A stretch of 64,000 nucleotides of DNA, taken from contig SJOL01002831.1 in assembly GCA_004794785.1 (NCBI GenBank), forward strand, positions 65,958 through 129,957. Direction: 5' to 3'. This document shows, in pieces, positions 13,456-28,627 of the stretch; positions within the stretch are counted from its first letter, which is position 1; every line of letters begins with the position of its first letter. A program made the position numbers and the translations under genes. This DNA is from Opisthorchis felineus (taxonomy: Eukaryota; Platyhelminthes; Trematoda; Opisthorchiida; Opisthorchiidae). Below the pieces are notes generated by a model that did not search any database, was not told the origin of the DNA, and saw only the letters and a program-made list of their open reading frames with translations.

Positions 13456-13474
13456 AGTTCAGTTCAGTTCAGTT
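13456..13474. repeat. AGTTC pentanucleotide microsatellite
   Basis: Three full AGTTC units plus AGTT lie immediately before the fold-back element copy at 13,481. The position suggests a SINE-like tail or an insertion-associated microsatellite. Confidence 0.6.
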
Positions 13475-13480
13475 TTAAAC

Positions 13481-13690
13481 GAAAAGCCGAAGAGCACCAT
13501 ACGACCGTTTTATCCTTGTTTGGAATCATCAGCAGTGCTCAACTTACAACTCTCCATAGGGATTTGAATTAGCGACCTCTGGAGTAGTAGTTAGTTCGGC
13601 TGCGTTCGACTGATGAACAGTGTAATTAACTCGCTAATAGACAGGATGCAGTGCCACGCATCCTCTAACGGCGGGATTCGCATCATTTAA
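13481..13690 (-). mobile_element. Fold-back tRNA-like element, half copy
   Basis: The left arm (GAAAAGCCGAAGAGCACC, then ATCCTTGTTTGGAATCATCAG) and the centre (GTGTAATTAACTCG, then AGACAGGATGCAGTGCCACG) match the copies at 11.8 and 51.8 kb. The tRNA-like module is on the minus strand, with a degenerate B box (complement of GGGATTTGAATTAG near 13,560). The inverted right arm is not visible, so this copy is half length. It is preceded by an AGTTC microsatellite. Confidence 0.6.
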
Positions 13691-13744
13691 TCACGCACCG
13701 ACTCACTGTTTGGATGATAACTTCTCAGCTGTTGAGCCCATGAT

Positions 13745-13905
13745 TGTTAGAATTCACCAGCAGTGAAGTTCTTCGCGAACCCTCGGGGAATTCAAACCCT
13801 CAACTTTCCGGTTAGTAGCTGACCACAGAGCCAGTCAGCCACGACCGCCCGATTAGTGGTGTGATTAATTTGCCAATCATCCTTCAGCCACGCAACGCAC
13901 ATCAC
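13745..13905 (-). mobile_element. tRNA-like SINE module, second tandem copy
   Basis: On the minus strand GGGTTTGAATTCC (complement near 13,785-13,800) is a good B-box match. The reverse complement of GGTTAGTAGCTGACCACAGA is the spacer shared with the other copies (CTACTAGCCGG type). The A-box region is near 13,836-13,850. The centre motif GTGATTAATTTGCC near 13,861 also recurs. It directly follows the half copy at 13,481 in the same orientation. No coding capacity. Confidence 0.55.
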
Positions 13906-16900
13906 GTATCCCGGTGTGACTTCTTGTGAGATAGAAAGCCGATGAGACTTGTATGATTTGGAATGACCCAAATACAACAGGCACCATGAAATCGGAAATT
14001 TTACGCAAAGCTGTTGGACTCCTGTGTAGATACCAGGATTTCTTGCTTTCGAGGTAATGCGGAAATTACAGCGCACTTTAACACCACTCATCAAACCCAA
14101 ACTACATGTTTGCTGCTTGGACGACAATTTTACTGTAAGACAAAATCCAGTATATGATGCGCAAAAATTGCTCAATATCAAGTTTTATGACAAGTTACAG
14201 TTGGACTGGAAAGGAACAACTGAATAGCATTCTTGGACATTTCAGTGCACAGGAAAGCGGATGGGGCTTTCAAAACTACCGAGCCAACTGAAATGAGTCC
14301 TTTACTAGATAAACTGGGGGAACTGCGCATGCCAATAAGGGAACATCAGGAGACAGCTCACTAAACTAGATCTCCATATTCAAACACCAAGAAGGGCGCG
14401 GATTCAACCTACATAACTTAAAATTCTTAGCACTCGGGGACAGTACATAAGTTAACTTCTGGAGGCTTACTAATCTAAGGCAGATTTTATCAACCGACGG
14501 GCTGAACTGGGTCTAATTTATACACCAATGTGTACAGAGGACCAGCTTTTTAAGTGAAATATTCAAAGGTAGCTAACTACCTTATTATCAGACGAAGCAA
14601 CAGGAAGCCCCTTAGAGTAACATCAACAAAGGCCACAAAGTGGAACCCAGAGAGGTCATTTTAGCGGCAACCAGTGAACAATGATAGGGGAGATCGAGCT
14701 TTAAGTACACAGGATAACAAGAGAACCAAAAGAACCGGCAGACCGAAGGCCAGTCCTGGCTAGTCGCACACACAGTTATTTAAGGCACAGCCACTGACGC
14801 AACGCTACTCTCCTCTCGTCAAAAATGAACTGATAATATCACCCCAACTGGTGATGAAACCCTGGCAAATAAGTTACCCGGCTCAAAGGAAAAACTGACC
14901 TGTAAACGTTTCAATTAGTTTATAATTTTCACTTTTATGACATCGTTTGAATAAGGATACTAGAGAGACCGCTTCCGAAAGGGACGCGCAGTAAAGCATG
15001 TTGTTCTAATTAATACAGAGGCCTTCATATCTTCGTTGACATAAAGCGCACGCGAATTAGCAAATCTGGTTTGCACTTAAAAGATTCTTCTTGAGAAATT
15101 AAAGTATACTAGAGGGAGAGTTCCATGGAGGTCCGTAGACAGGTTCATAACTTTGGTGGAACAGAATTCAGATGATGCAGTCTACAAGAAACCTGCCTAC
15201 ATTAAGTTGGCGATCTTAAGCGAATGGCTCCGGAAGCTTTCACTCGTCGTGTAACCGCTTCTTTTCGAAGAGCACTCAATTCAACACAACAAAGGTCAGT
15301 CATGTCAGTACCACTGCTCAATACAGGCTTTAAAAGTACATGGACCGCAGCGTTGTGCCACTCATTCGTTTATGACTGTTCCACAAACGAAAGACTCGTT
15401 ATTTAGCGCACAGCATAGACGAGCATTTACCGTCGGGCAACGAGGGTGAAGAGGCCAAATACGTGGCCAGTGCATCTGAAAACTACTTGAACTATACAAA
15501 CTAGAGAGGCAACCCAATTACTGATTTACTGAGTACACTGTTTTTCGTAGTAGTGTAGTGGATTGTAATTGGATCCTGCCGACCATCTTTTCGTCATCAA
15601 AAGGACGCGTGCAAGTAATGACTGTAACTTGGACAGTTAATGCCCTTCCTCTAAGAAGGACTCAAGAACTCATTTAAGGGTCATGTATTTCTGATTTTCA
15701 GCTAATAAAGGACACTTCTTCTGCACTCAACCTTAAATCTATTTGTCAGATGAGATCCTGTTTAAGATCCATTTCGCCTACATTTATTCTGCTTCCTGAA
15801 CTTTACAACTTGTCCTCACAAAACTATCCAAAACTCACAGCATACCACCGTTTACACATCACGTGACGCACTTTTATCGCGATGAATTTTACGCCTTGTA
15901 ATCCTACAAATTTGTAGCTTCCGTGCATAACGCTGGTTATCAGTCTATTTTGTAAGTTCAAGCGGGTGACATTTTGAGAGTTTTTCAACCGTATGGGTGG
16001 CTCGACCGCCATTTATCATTACACTGGTCACTATGACAAAAGTGATTTTGTTGCACGGCAGACAACCTACAATAACTGGGGGAATGTTGCACCCTTTTAA
16101 GTTGTTTTGATCCGTCATTCAGGACTCGAAAATGTTTTTAGGCCTCGTAAATATGCAGACACCCGCCACCCTGGGACAAATGCACAGGCAGTATGGATGG
16201 GGCCTTTGTTTTGTGGACACCAGTTGCAACCTGCTGCCCTTTAGAAAGCGTGTAAACCCACCGATAAGTCCCCAAAAAGGTTGCATACATAAACTGCAGG
16301 GAACAATGATTATCAGACTAATTACAGTTGCGCTGCAAGACCTATGTCAAAACACTGTTGTGAAAACACGTTGACGTATTATTGCAATTCGTGTTGTTCA
16401 AAACACTGGGTGTGTATTTCTGTTGTTGTTCTTCAGGCTGTTCTTCAGGTGTGCTGCCGTGCAGCTATACATGCTATATTTTATTGTGGTTTACTGACGC
16501 CCGGTACCTTGTGTGAACGTAAGGGAATATAGAACAGTAAAACTGTAGTTTGCGTAGATTTAAAAGCAATGGACAACCAATGACCTACTTACACAGTCAT
16601 AGACATAAGTACCGATGTCTGTCGATATTTCCTGCGAAACAAACCTCTTTGGTAAAATCCCAGAAAAATTCTCAGATGATACCTCAGGAAGCAGTTGTTC
16701 GAAATCCTGGAACTACCAGATAACTTACCTCCAGAAGATGCTATTGAGTGTACAAGTTCACTCTACGGATCTCAACACTATTCAACCGATTAAAATGAGG
16801 CAGTTGCACACTTTTTTAATCAGACCATCATAATGAGTGGTCCGAAAGCTATCTGAGTTTGAAAATTCTGGGTTCGTTTTAGAGCATCAAAAAGCATTCG

Positions 16901-19900
16901 TTGATTTACCAAAAAGGTGAAACAGCCACATACGTGGCAAGCCCTGTCCCCAGTCACCAGGTTGTTCCAGACCACCAAGTAAACCGGGTTAATTTATCTA
17001 GTGTGACCTATGAAGCAGCACCAAATAGCGCTTTAAGACACGCGTGCAATTCATGGGAAGAACGAAGATAGCAAACAAAGCTTGTGTTTGATTTCTGTTG
17101 TGGGATTTGCGGGGTAAGTATTGTTTATATTCACATCACTCTCGTTTGAACAGTCATCCTGCTGTCCTGGCGCAATTACTCTGGTGTGCTCACACCAAGG
17201 GGTGGCAGATAACAGAATGGATGTTGCCAGTCATGATCGATTCAGAGGTACCCGGTATATGACTTCCCAGGAGTGATCGTTGTTTTTGACGTAAATGTAA
17301 CCAAACTGCACTTGAGATCGGGTTCTTTCGAACCACCTAGAAATAGGATTGTGGCTTGATATTCTCTAGAGAAAACACCTTATTCTAAGACCAAAATTTA
17401 ATGCTGAGCACGAGCATAAAAGTCTGGTAATAGAGCTTGGTCATTTGTCCTCCAAGAGGAACCTCACAATCAGACTGGGGCTAAAACTCTTGTGAATTAG
17501 TGGCCGCGTATTTCGTATCAGCTACCAAATAACCCAAACGCTTTTCGGCAACGAAGGTCTGAAAGAGCTGAAGCGATTGGCAACCGAAAAAATCTTTTTC
17601 GCATGTCAAAAACAAAGATACGTAAAAGCCCTTACATCTCTTTGGCCTACCAATCACACCAAAACTGAGAGAGTGATTACGCTTGCGTACCAGTAGCAAA
17701 GCACAGATGGTATTACAACATGGTTTGCCGTTTTTTTGCCGTCTTTCTATAGTAAAGATGCGATAAAAATGGTCTTTTGTGAACACATTTTCTTAGAATA
17801 AGTCGGTTCTGCGAGTCGCACCCACTTTAACCTGACGAAATCAGATGAAGATAACATCACAAAGTCACAGTCTCAATGCCACCTTTTGCTTGTGTGTCCA
17901 AGTATTGCCGTAACGGTTGCTGACCAAGGAAACAGAAAATCCATAACACATACCAATGTGTTGTGCAAAGTACAAAGGTAAAATCCACCACTCCACATTA
18001 GGCCAATCTTTGTTCTGGGCACTCAACATCTGGTTGAGCAAGCGTCGCAGGGTTTGTCTAAGTCTTGATTAGACGTCACAGCGTACCAATTTACAGGACG
18101 TCTTCTTTTGATTTGTCACTCCCTTGTGACCTCCACTTTTGATTCGTGCATCACATGAAAGATGCAAATAACTTCACACACCCGTCTTTCTACGATTTTC
18201 ATGACATTTTTATGAACTTCCATTCTGAAATAGATGATGGTCAATAAACTGAATAACTATTTCTGCCAAACAACCATAATTTGGCGGGTCAAATGGTGCA
18301 TATGCATAGATTATCTCACTAAAAACTAATAGCTTTTTGAGCCGTAGATTATATGGTGGTATGCTTCTGACACCCACTTTTTATCCAGTGATATCAGAAA
18401 AAAGTCTGAATCATAGAAGCTGTTCTGAATTAATTAGAAAAGCCACCCTGATGACTTTGATCAGGAGAGAATCCCTCTTCTTTCCTTGTGTTACACCAGC
18501 TGCACGCTGAGCCATCTGAACTGCCATATGGGACATTGTCGAATTTCCCCAGTTGACATAATCTCCTGATTACTTTTCTTCCGTTGACCAGATGGACAAC
18601 ATTCGAAAGCGAACCTCCCGCTTTCGTGTTCTCTAGGAGATTATACATAATTATACGGTTTTTTGACGACCATGATACTGGGTTTAATATTTCTCAACTG
18701 CAGTTCACACGTTACCCGCTTGGATGTGACCATAAACAGAAGTTTGGTAATTACCCAGGATGCATCTGCCTAAAATTTCCTTGATGCTTTAAAGCAATGC
18801 TTGAATATTTAGGCTGAAGACTTACTACCCACAGTATTCCACTTCACTTTGGTTTGAGGTCGTCTGTTTCTTTTTGTGGTGCCTCTGGACATTAAAATTT
18901 TGCATTTTTTTTGAGCCGCTGTCATCATATACGTTAGCGCCTAGCTAATCTGTCATCATATCTCGCCAGTGGATTTTACTCACATTTGGCAAGACAACAA
19001 CTATGAATTCGAAACTTTAAACTTATTGTTAATTATACATCTAAACTTGCGTGCATAAGGTCACCAAATATTTCTGGTAATGATAGTGTTTTGCGTAATC
19101 ATAGCATAATCACAGGTGGCATTTATGAATGTTTGTGCGTTTAGTCTCAATAGTTCACATATACTCACTGTCCACCTATGCTCAGGGTAATTTATTTCTA
19201 GTTCGAGAACTTCGGCTTCAATGGGAAGCAGAGACATTTAAAAGTGACAGGGTGGCTTAACAGCTTCGACCGATTTCACAAATTTCTCACCGTTATCAAT
19301 GTTGCCTTGGGAAAAAGAAAAATACCTAAACTACAGAAACCGCTCTCCTCTGCTAAGCAAAAATTGTCAGATTTGCAACTTTATATTTTGAAATAAAGAT
19401 CAGCTATTGCATTAAGAGCTATGAACCAGCGTCAGTAGTTCATTCGATTGTCCATTCCAAGGATTTGGTGTGGATCGGTCCTTAATCATCAAATGCTTGG
19501 TAGTCAAAGCCCGTGCCCGTTACTGAAGCTCAAAATGTATAGAAGAAGCATTGGTCATTTGGCTCGGATTTAATCACTGTATTTTGTTCCGTGCCCTTCG
19601 TGCTACTGTCATTAAGTTCTTTTGAATAAATATACCGGTGTAACGGTGGGTACTACTGATGACGCATGCGAGTAGTATGTGTGTTCTCGTAACTTCGCCT
19701 TGATCTAATGGAAGGTGGGATTTATTACGGAATTTGTGGAACTACTTTACAGTTTTTGCTTGCAATTGTGCGATAGTCAATGAATATCCAGGAGAGTTCA
19801 AGAAGACGCGTTCGAGAAGAAGATGGATATTCCGTTTTTAAAAACAACATGCAAATGAGAGTTTAACCTTCCTGTCCAATAGTCTGTAACTGTTTAGTTG

Positions 19901-22900
19901 GCGTTTTCTAATAAACAACTCCGCAGCGAAGGGTCTCCCTCCTTACACGGGTATCAGCCTAGTTATGCAACCGAATTTTGCTAGCTTGAATCCTGAATCA
20001 CTCCGATGACATGTGCTTAGAAGATTGCCTGCGCGTATTCATACAAAATAGTAGCTGGCATTTGTAGCCAGATAATTAAAAGAGTGAGTATTTCACAAAA
20101 TACACTCATTTTAAACCAAATTGCTTTCACAGGGAAACAAATAAATTCTTCGTTTATGATATTCAGCTGGGCTTCAGTTGACTCACCCACTAAAAACCAA
20201 ATGGTGTATAAACGAGTGTATATCGCGAAGTTCTTAAAATTACCTTTCAAGTACAGCATACAGCAACTCATAAACCACGCCCGCCCGATGAGCTTCAAGA
20301 ACAGCGAAACCAGCCTTGGGCTGTCGATAATTTTTTATAACCTTATGAGCTGTTTCCCTCACGGAATGAGCATTGTTCCGGATGAGCTGTTGTCACTGGT
20401 CTTGCAAAAGCTGTGCACAGACCAGTAATAGGAGACAGTCCATCGAATACCTACGTTTACAATATCTCGGGAGAGTATGCTGGTGAGTTTTACTCACCCA
20501 AAAGAAAGTGCTCTTGCTGCAGTTTAGCTTACTGCCCAACAGACCATATGGTCCTGAATTCGTAAGCCTAGGTTAAAGTAAAGAGCTACCTGTCGAAAAC
20601 TGAATTCGAAATCGAGTGTGAGCAAAAAGCTTACCGTTAAATATTCGGATAAATTTTGCCGGCTAGATCAGTGTCTTTGGCTGCGGTTATAGATAATTCA
20701 CGTGTTTGAACCCAAGGATGTTTGTTTGTTGCTCAAAGCGGCTTGTATAGCCATACTGGATACACTTGGTTAGTGTTCCAAAAGCAACGCCGCTTGATTA
20801 GGCGAAAATAGTCGTTAACCTGGACTCTAAATAAACTTGTATCCTGATCATATCGAAAGAAGGATTCACCCTTTGGGTTTTTGTTTTCCGTGAGGATAAT
20901 TGACACATGCATCTGCATAAAGATCAACAAAACGAACTGAATGACCTTTTAACTAAGTCCTGGGAATCGCGTATGCTTCTTTGAATCACCAAAAGCGTAG
21001 GGGCCCTTCCACTCAGCCGGTTTCCCTTGCGACCATTAAATGATGATCTACCAGCGATGTAAGTGTTTTACGATACATCTTTATGAAAATCGTATGGTGG
21101 TTCTCTGCACTTCTATCTGTCACTGATCACTGACGCACGTGTCCAGACAGCTCTCGAAATATGTTAGCAAAAAGCGCCGTTGTAAGTGGCTGGGTATATT
21201 TATCTTTTGGGCCAGAAATTTACTCAACCTAGATTACATGTCTCAGGAAAGAGTATCACTTCTCACCTCAGCCAGACGACCTTCATTTGGGACTTCTTGT
21301 TCAACGAACTCCATCGACGTCCAGTTGGACAATATTCACATAAACTTACCACATCTACGCAACAGGTGCTACTGTTAAACAGTGCGAAAAACATGTATGA
21401 TTAATCCCACTTTGCGTAATCCAGAAAATTTGCTTACCGCTTTCCATTTTTTTTTGTTTGTCTTCTGGATTAAAATCTAAGTTTCGGCGTTCAGTCATTA
21501 GCGCCAAAACTATAATTACGTGCAGATGCTCGAGTGCTTGTTCGTTTATGGAAGAACTTGAAACAGAGAGGTTACAGACAAAAAATCTCAGATTTACTGT
21601 AAAAAAATGCTATTGGCCATCCGTTACTTCGGACACGATAGTTTAACACAGAAAATTAAGTAAGAATTACCAGAAAGTTTTACAACCCCGAATCACGCAA
21701 CAAGATCACCATCGTAGAAAATAAGGTTTGCAGTAAAAGGTTATTTTAAATTTTTAAAAGGCAGGATGAACGCAAAAATGCTACGTTTTCCACACTACCA
21801 TCACAGATGGCGTTCCTGTGCACAGAAAACTCCTGAGGTTTCTCAAGCAAATTTAAATAAGATTCCGGTGAATAATATGAGCCAGTTTTCAGCTTGCAAA
21901 AGGACTACGTACCCGTTTGTTAATTTTAACCCTTGATATAATTACTGTAATCACTCTTTCTATGATTGTTCCTCACCCAGTTACGGTGAAACAGCCACTA
22001 CTTTGTGTTTATAAAGGCAATTGTATAATGGACCGGCCTGATCGCAAAAAAAGTTCAGCAACTACATTCCAGTGAACTACACACCAATAAACTCCGCTTG
22101 TTGAACCTGTGAACGCTGTTCAGAGCCTCTGATTCCGAAAATATTTACCTTCGAAGACACCTTTAAAGATTTGTCCAATTGTGAGCGTGAATCATTATTT
22201 AAAAATGATCGCAATAACAGGGTGTTTCATATCTGTTTGTGTCACTGAGCGTGCCTCCTAGAACTCGATGTTTAACAAGTCCACTTGTGGTGACACGAGG
22301 TCTGTTGAGGGTAGGTGAAAATCACCTCTGCTAATGTGTGTTGTGTAAGCTACTTAAACAATTCCTTATTAGTCGTTAACTCAAGCTAAACAATAAGCAT
22401 AGTTGCTCTGGTAGGCTGCATAGGTCCCGTCTCATGGTCTATTTTTCCGATTCTACCGTAATTTTATAGCTACGGTATACAGATCTTATCGACAACCGTT
22501 CAAAGGAAACACTCAACAAATGATGTAAGTTTTTGTGTCGAGCGAGCAACTGAACAGCCCAATGCCTAATTGCTTGAGCTTGCCTGCTTATAGAGCAGTA
22601 CTCAAGCGTAACTTTAGAATAGAAATTTTATCAGCTGTTTTCTTTTTATCTCAATCATTTTTAGTTGCATTCAGAATGAACCCCAACCGGTTACTTGATG
22701 GCCAGCTGGTAGGATCGCAAAGTTCTTTTTGGTGGAAAAAACTACCTTTTTATTCATTGCCGATTTACTCCTTTGTGGGGTGACACCGTTTTGTTGTGTT
22801 TATCTATCCGTGGTAGCTGTAAGGCGACTTAAACTATACTTCTACAGGTTTTCCTACAAACTACTTTTGCAGTGAATGCTAACAGGATTGCTCCCGAAGG

Positions 22901-23165
22901 CTGACTCCAGGCGGCAAGAGTCGTGGTAGCAAAGTCCTTCCCGTAATGAGAATGTACATTATGCCGTTCGTGTTTCTAACACATTCATAACAGTAAAGCA
23001 GTGTTGCAAGCCACAAAACGCCGGTTTCTAATTATTTGTTCACAAAAAGGTAATTCCTTGTGATTTCCAAATAAATGATGGTGGGACTTACCAAACCCGG
23101 GACTATGGTTAATTGCACCTTGGAAAAACTTCACTGTACGCCATAATGACTTGACCAAAATTTTC

Positions 23166-23180
23166 ATCCATCCATCCATT
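23166..23180. repeat. TCCA tetranucleotide run
   Basis: Short TCCATCCATCCATT microsatellite, of no evident function. Confidence 0.5.
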
Positions 23181-26100
23181 ATCCACATACTTCTTTTGAC
23201 TGATAGTTTTTTGCAGATGAAGTGGAGTTCCGATCTGTCATTTTTATGCTCGGATACTAATTAATCCAAAACTGCCCTCAAGAAGAAATTCAAGCTTCAA
23301 GTGTCACTTAAGTTAGGAAGACTTTTTGTGAGGAAGCTCTCTACATTCTACACGGTGATTCTGTAACCTGTCACTCATACGTAAAAGTAGAAAAACAACC
23401 ATACAGTCGAGATGACAGCAAGGACCGGATCATCAAACCTGGGCGTTTCCTCTCTGTGCGTTCCGCTCGCATTCTTTCCACACTGTAAGAACGGTCTAAC
23501 GGGCAAAAGAAATTTATGCAAAATCAGGTGCTATCATCAAGCGTGCGCTGCGCTTAAATTTGACTCGATTTACAGCAAAGAGGTACGAACGCACTTGCAC
23601 GAGCATTTGTGTAGCCACAAGTGACTGCCTGCAGGCAGCTGCAGAGGAAGTTTCGGACAAAACCCGTAAGTAGGAAGGGCTCACAATTTTTAGCATCTTA
23701 TTTCTGATGCCTAAGTTGTAAGCTCCGAATTCAGTGAGGATTGCAATAACCAGTCCCGAAAATTGACCAAAGGAGACAAAATAGTTCCGACAAAGGTGTC
23801 TCAGCGTCTCAGTGTTACAAAACTATTTGATTTGACGAAATACCTACGACCTTTTACACCTAGTGATAAAATTTTGATGAATGGTAGCCAAGGAGTATAT
23901 ATAACCTAAACAGAGAACGCTTGTACGAACTTGAGCAAGTTCTGCTTGACGCGAATCAAATTGCGAGGTGGTGCGTGTTTTATAATGTAGGCTTGATGTT
24001 GCCTTTGTGTAGTGGGACAAACGATAAGATGGCTGTCAGCCCGACGAAGTCCAGTCAAATGCGATGATATGTCACGCATGATCATCAAGATTTGTAGCCC
24101 AAAATAATAAACTGATAAAATGCTCATTAACTCATTCATACAGTGCAAGACTGGCTGATTCTGTTCTGGTTCGTTAAATTTGATGGAGTTCCCAAAAGCA
24201 GCGCGAGAGGGCCTTGGACTTTCTGTCGTTTGCTTAATTTAAGTGAAATAATGGTTTACAAAGCCAATCCTGCAGACTAGCCAGCTTGGTTCTCGGGTTG
24301 AGTCCCTAAATCAAGCCAGCCGAGTCAGTGGTGTTGTCAGTCTAGAACGTCAGTCAAATTTTAAGAATGGGAGAAATGCAACGAATATATTTGGCTGTTT
24401 ATTCCGGGCATAGAAATTAGCGTACAATCGACAGGCCCTAAGGGCAACCAGTAGTTCCCAGAACTGTTTCAATGATGATGTGCCGCTATTGCGCTCAGTA
24501 GCCACGTATGCTTCCTGTGTAATGAACGGGCAACCCAGAAGTTTAGTTGTAATTCGACTAAGTAGATTTGCTATGATTTCCAAGTAAGTGCCTTGTTTTG
24601 CAATCATTTGCATGCCCCACTGCGAGTCGAAAAGAACCATATAATAAGCTAAACACCTTTTTCTTTCTAATATACATATCAGCATCATCCACTCAGTGAT
24701 GGTGGATGGACGATGAGAGTAAAATGAGTTTACTAAAATGGAGGAAATTACGGCGTTCTTTGAAGGCCCAGCGGTCTACCACTAGTTGAGCATTTGCACG
24801 TAAATTCAACGGAACTTAGACTATCTCTAGTCATTTAAAACTCTCGTGCATATAAATACATGTGCGGTTGCTAACATTAAGTTCCTGCCTCAACCCATTT
24901 ATAGGCCAGTTTGAGCTGCCAGTAATAGGCAAGCCGATTTACGAAGAATCAGTGTCAGGGCTAACAAAAGTTTCGTCAATCTCAATTAAGAAGTAACTAA
25001 TCGACCGGTGGAACAATTTGTAAGCCCTCACAAGTTGCCTGATTAAGTTCCTTTGAAATAGTTTTAGGGCCTCTTCCAAAATTGCGTGGGTTATACTCTG
25101 TGCTACACGAACGGCTGTGACAGAAATTACATGTTATTTGCTTTCAATAGCTCATAGAATCTGAATGGGCTGCTCGATTTGGCTGCTGAACCAATCACGA
25201 GGAACTAGCCCAACGATGGTTTGATACTACCAAGACGATTCGGCACGTATTTACGTTCTGTCCGACGTGGTTTTAACCTTCTTGTATTTTCGTGCCTTTT
25301 TAATGCATCTACAAACAGTAAAACTAAACCGTTTCGGTGGACAATCGTGCAATTCTCATTTTTTCAACGAAAGCTCTCGTAAGAAGTAAGAGACTACTAA
25401 ATCAAGCGTTGCAATTAAATTTCCCGGAAATTTCAAGTTAGCTCTGTTTCGTAGGTTTCTGCCAACGTGTACTGAGAAGCCAAAAAACGGTTGCCTGCTT
25501 TCTCAAAAATTAAACGTTTAAGCCCAAATTGCACGCATAGAAGTGCTTACCTTATTGTTAGACTCTAAACCATCGGAACCAAGCTCACTCCCAGGCGTTT
25601 GTCATGTGTAACCGTAATTCTGTTTATAAACTGCTAGAACTTGATATTTTATATTACTTTACAAGAGTCAATCTAAGAGACTTAGAAGTTGTTGGACCGG
25701 TCCATTGTGGAAGCCATAAAAGGTCATGCTAAGTTTGCCAACAATCGTCACATGTCATGTTCAAATGCCCATTGTGCCAGCATCCTTGTTTACTGGTACA
25801 TTAGACTGACCATTCTGTAAGTGGGGAATTATCGGTCCAAATACACCCCCGAGATCATTACCTCGCAAGCCAGTTTTTCTGAGACTGCGTCTTAGAAAGA
25901 CCAAACACCTTATTTTATTAGTTGTCTAGGTTTATTGTGGTCAATCACTGGCCAAGTGCAAGTTTATAGCAAAACTGTTCCAACACTACTTGCGGCTTTG
26001 ATTTCCTTCATCAGTGCTTGTTAGAGATATGGGCGCAGTGTCTCGTTTTCTGGCATAAAAAGTCTAATTTTATGTAAAGCTTACGTTTATATTGTATTTT

Positions 26101-28618
26101 TTCACGCTTTAAGGCTCAACATATGCAGCGCTTGTGAGCTTTGACGGCCTTAACAGGGTAAAATAGCTGTTAATATGTTCACTGCTAGCGAGTTCAATTC
26201 GGCTCAAAACTGATGGTATACTAATTGAGTGAGAGTGCACTTCCGTAATTTTTATAAGCAGTGATACTGCAGTCTGCAAAACTAGTAAATAAACAGTATT
26301 ATAAAAGCCAATTACACCAAAGAGACAGGTTACACAAGACAAGCTATAAATAAAAGACGAAACTTCAAATAACCTACTCTAAAGTACGTCGGCCTTGAGG
26401 AGGGAATATGGTTCATAGGCAACGATTACCAATGATATGAAAAAGATAAAAGTTACGTCAGCATTCTATTTGCATGCTTTGCTTTCTTATTTGAAAAACC
26501 ATTTTGGTTTTTTTATTGTGTTTTGCGCATTTATTAATGGGCTTTGTATCACCTCAATGATTGTTTATTTTTTGGGGAGTTTACTAGTTGTTACAGGAAA
26601 TCACGTCTGCCAGCATTGAGCATGCGTTAATTTGCTCGCACTGCAAAAGTGAAATTAAATTTGTTCCGTGCATTTCATTATTAATTTTTCTTGTTTAGCT
26701 GTTCGCCTTCTTTACTCTCCTCGTCCACTAAATTGATGTTCTACTTTTACCTAGTTTTCTTGGGAAGCTGCAATTTTGAATTTCCCCTGATCAAAAGGTA
26801 CGTAAATGATACCCGCAAAAAAATTTATCTTTTACTGGTGACCACTAATTGAAAAACATTAACTCACTCCTAATCGGTCCCTCCAAATTTAACGTTCTGT
26901 TGATAAAAACGGTTTGTTAGCACGTTTACAGATACCTCATATCGTTTTTGAGGTTACAAGAGATTTAAATTTTGTGTTCCACCATAAAGTTAAGTGTACC
27001 ATTGCAAGCCTCGTTCTTGTTAAGTACAATAGTGTCCACATACTGAATTCAATTGGATACGTTTGTCGAACTGAAAACTGAACAATGTGACGCATTGTTT
27101 GTGTGCTTTCGCCTTCAACTGTTCGGGTAACGTCATCACAAGTTGGAATGAATTCAAACTTTGACGGAGGAAAACCAAGCGCACAATGAACAAGACTGTG
27201 TTTTAATTAGGTAGCGTTAAAAAATTGTGATAACCTTACAAACCAGGAGAGCATATTTTGTTGCCAGAACTATCATTCTGCAAGTGGAAACTTCGCTAGA
27301 AGCAAGCGCAAGAGGAATGTACTAGTATAGATATTCTTCTGGTATGATCAACATGTATCCTGTGGCTAAACAAACTGACTTGCCGGTAATATGATTCTAG
27401 CTACAAGGATCCAAATTTAATTTAAGCCGCAGCCTTCAGTTCTCTCAAATTGGTCCCTACTATCATGATGTACCAGTCGATAATTAATTGTCCATGGAAA
27501 ACTCTTTCTCCTAAGCAAGGAAAAGACTTCTGTTCAGACTTTTCAATTTAGCTCAACGTCGCAGCTACGTATCCTGCCGACAACTTATTGAACGTGAGTT
27601 TGGTTATGGGTCCGAGTGCTCCCTTAGACGTACATGTAACTGACTAACAGTCCCCTTCTGCTTTAACCTAAACTATGAGCACACAAATACTTCGCTTATT
27701 ATTTCTACCTTATTGTTTCTACTAAAAGTCTGCTGAAAAAAACTTTATGCCATGGTTTGGGCTAGTGTTTTTGTGGTCTTCCTGTACGTTCACTGCTGTA
27801 CTCAGTTTCACTGACATCCCCTATATTTTTCAATTAATTGTGTTGCGAGTGATTTAGGCTAACATCTAGATGTAAAGCGAATTAAAATGCGAAAAATGTA
27901 ATGGAATACTCCAGCTTGTTTGAAGGCTACACTTTGTTACCTCCTACCGCTTTATTTCAGAGGCACTCTATATGCAATGATATCTATTCAATTCTTTCTG
28001 TTTTTACTTTGCTAAATGTGATAAACGAATCGTATGTGTTTCTCTCCATGTCGTCTGATTTCTAACCAAGTAATACAAATGCAGCTGAGGCAAGTTTTGA
28101 TAAAAGCTGTGTGCCCAGAACTAGAAAACAATCGCGCTAGTTTACATTAGTCGTCTGTCTTACAGTAATGCTGCAGTGCCCGTAGAAGAAAAATGCTGAC
28201 CAATCTAGGTGTAATTTTTTCATAACACCAGGGCTGACTTAGCTCAGACACCTAACACGTGATATGTGCTGTAACCGGCAAACATACGGTACATCACAAA
28301 ACTCTTACATTTGCTTTGGACCCACTCGTCAGTTTAGAGAAAACACGAATAAAGTAATATGCCCTTGATGTACGAGGTGCTAAGCAACAAAAACGCATTA
28401 GGAATTGTCAGGCAAAAGAAACAAAAATATTATAAGTACAAGTAATCCCAACCAAACAACGTAGCTAGAACCACCACATAAAAAATTAATTATTTAGTTG
28501 TCGGCCTGTGGTTGACCGTGTAATCTAGCTTGTTGACTAGAGGCAGGGCAAAATTAAGCAACGAAAACAGCTTGTGAGTGGAATCGGGGTGACACATTCC
28601 AAAAACATAGTAGGAAAT

Positions 28619-28627
28619 GGGGGGGGG
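28619..28627. repeat. Poly-G run (9 nt)
   Basis: Nine consecutive G residues. This is the longest G homopolymer I noticed on the plus strand and a likely sequencing or slippage hotspot. Confidence 0.5.

Noticed and set aside
16914..16945. Repeat family sharing GGTGAAACAGCCAC with 21,984 and a similar string at 15,455
   Set aside because: The similarity does not extend beyond about 14-25 bases, so it cannot be separated from chance.
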